This document shows positions 63,674 to 64,000 of a stretch of 64,000 bases of DNA, piece by piece. The DNA is from Arthrobacter zhaoxinii (GTDB lineage: Bacteria; Actinomycetota; Actinomycetes; Actinomycetales; Micrococcaceae). Position numbers and translations under genes: made by a program. The stretch covers positions 186,001 through 250,000 of the forward strand of contig NZ_CP104275.1 of the NCBI RefSeq assembly GCF_025244925.1, read 5' to 3'. Numbering within the stretch: position 1 is the first letter of the stretch; each line of letters starts with the position of its first letter. The notes beneath the pieces were generated by a model that was given only the letters and a program-made list of their open reading frames with translations, did not search any database and was not told the DNA's origin.

Positions 63674-64000
63674 TTTTCGGGGGCTTTCGCGACGGCGACG
63701 GCGGGCAGCAGCGCGGTGCGCTCGCTGCCGTCGATCTGGGTAAAGGTAACGGATTCAAGGTGCTTGTTGGCTTCAGAGCCTGAGGCCGAGCCGCCGGCGA
63801 GCAGTGTGCGGATGCTGTTCAGGTGCCGGTGTTCGGGCGGCAGCTGCTCGAACACCTGGGCCACGGTGGCGCTGGCGCGGGTCGCCGTCGCCCGGGAGAC
63901 GGCGTCGGCCAGTACCCGCCGATCGGCGCGCGGGGTGCGCACCGAGCGGTGGATGTCCGCTTCGGTGAACTGCGGCGGTTCGGGCAGGGTGCGCGGGGCG
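63670..64000 (-). CDS. jetA: Wadjet/MksF kleisin JetA (DUF3375), C-terminal part
   Basis: The frame is open to the window edge, so the start lies beyond 64000. The visible C-terminal 109 residues read PQFTEADIHRSVRTPRADR, VFEQLPPEHRHLNSIRTLL and LESVTFTQIDGSERTALLPAVAV, the usual end of DUF3375 proteins. JetA is the kleisin that bridges the JetC heads. Overlaps jetB by four bases, the normal jetA-jetB-jetC order. Confidence 0.88.
   Translation of the reverse strand, partial: APRTLPEPPQFTEADIHRSVRTPRADRRVLADAVSRATATRASATVAQVFEQLPPEHRHLNSIRTLLAGGSASGSEANKHLESVTFTQIDGSERTALLPAVAVAKAPEK

Overview
The window is chromosomal DNA of a high-GC actinobacterium. The 16S and 23S sequences, the dnaX-recR-lysC neighbourhood, the DUF222/HNH gene and LPxTG surface proteins with arginine-rich tails point to Micrococcaceae, most likely Arthrobacter in the broad sense. 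Genus is an inference from sequence feel; no database was searched.

Layout. (1) 1-1552: sulfonate-type ABC importer genes (ATPase, then binding lipoprotein cut by the window edge) behind a SAM-I riboswitch. (2) 1.6-14.7 kb: mostly housekeeping and poorly known genes, including purS-purQ-purL, a degenerate alpha/beta hydrolase, and a divergent TetR/epoxide-hydrolase-type pair separated by three evenly phased operators. (3) 14.8-23.3 kb: lysC (with an internal start for a beta subunit), an ABC exporter pair, recR, a very long dnaX, the SRP RNA, and a NagB-like sugar-phosphate deaminase preceded by a coupled small ORF. (4) 23.4-41.2 kb: two complete rRNA operons in direct tandem, 10,263 bp apart, enclosing two paralogous thioester-domain LPxTG adhesin genes; then an extra solitary 5S gene, a TMEM175-like channel gene and tRNA-Ser. 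(5) 41.2-46.5 kb: a MacB-like ABC exporter divergent from a NarL-type two-component system, with a perfect dyad between them. (6) 46.6-50.4 kb: a tight operon of FabL-like reductase, AMP-dependent acyl ligase and FabF-like ketosynthase. (7) 50.4-59.6 kb: an internally duplicated anchored protein, a PAP2 enzyme, a DsbA-like lipoprotein, a LysR regulator, a pterin dehydratase-VOC fusion, a DUF222/HNH protein, a tandem VbhA-like protein and an MpaB-family oxygenase. (8) 59.6-64 kb: JetC, JetB and the C-terminal part of JetA of a Wadjet/MksBEF anti-plasmid system, running off the right edge, with no JetD in its usual place after JetC.

How parts work together. The SAM riboswitch ties sulfonate uptake to methionine status. 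The rRNA operons share a leader with a sigma-A promoter, a boxA-like element and an intrinsic-terminator-like hairpin; the first operon alone carries a second near-consensus promoter. The adhesin pair sits between 6-kb direct repeats, so homologous recombination could delete or amplify both genes together with one rRNA operon. A short, near-perfect copy of the 23S peptidyl-transferase region lies between the two adhesin genes, and the end of the second adhesin gene is triplicated in frame. The strongest candidates for new biology are the adhesin-in-rrn locus, the reductase-ligase-ketosynthase operon, the orphan tandem VbhA-like protein and the Jet locus lacking JetD.
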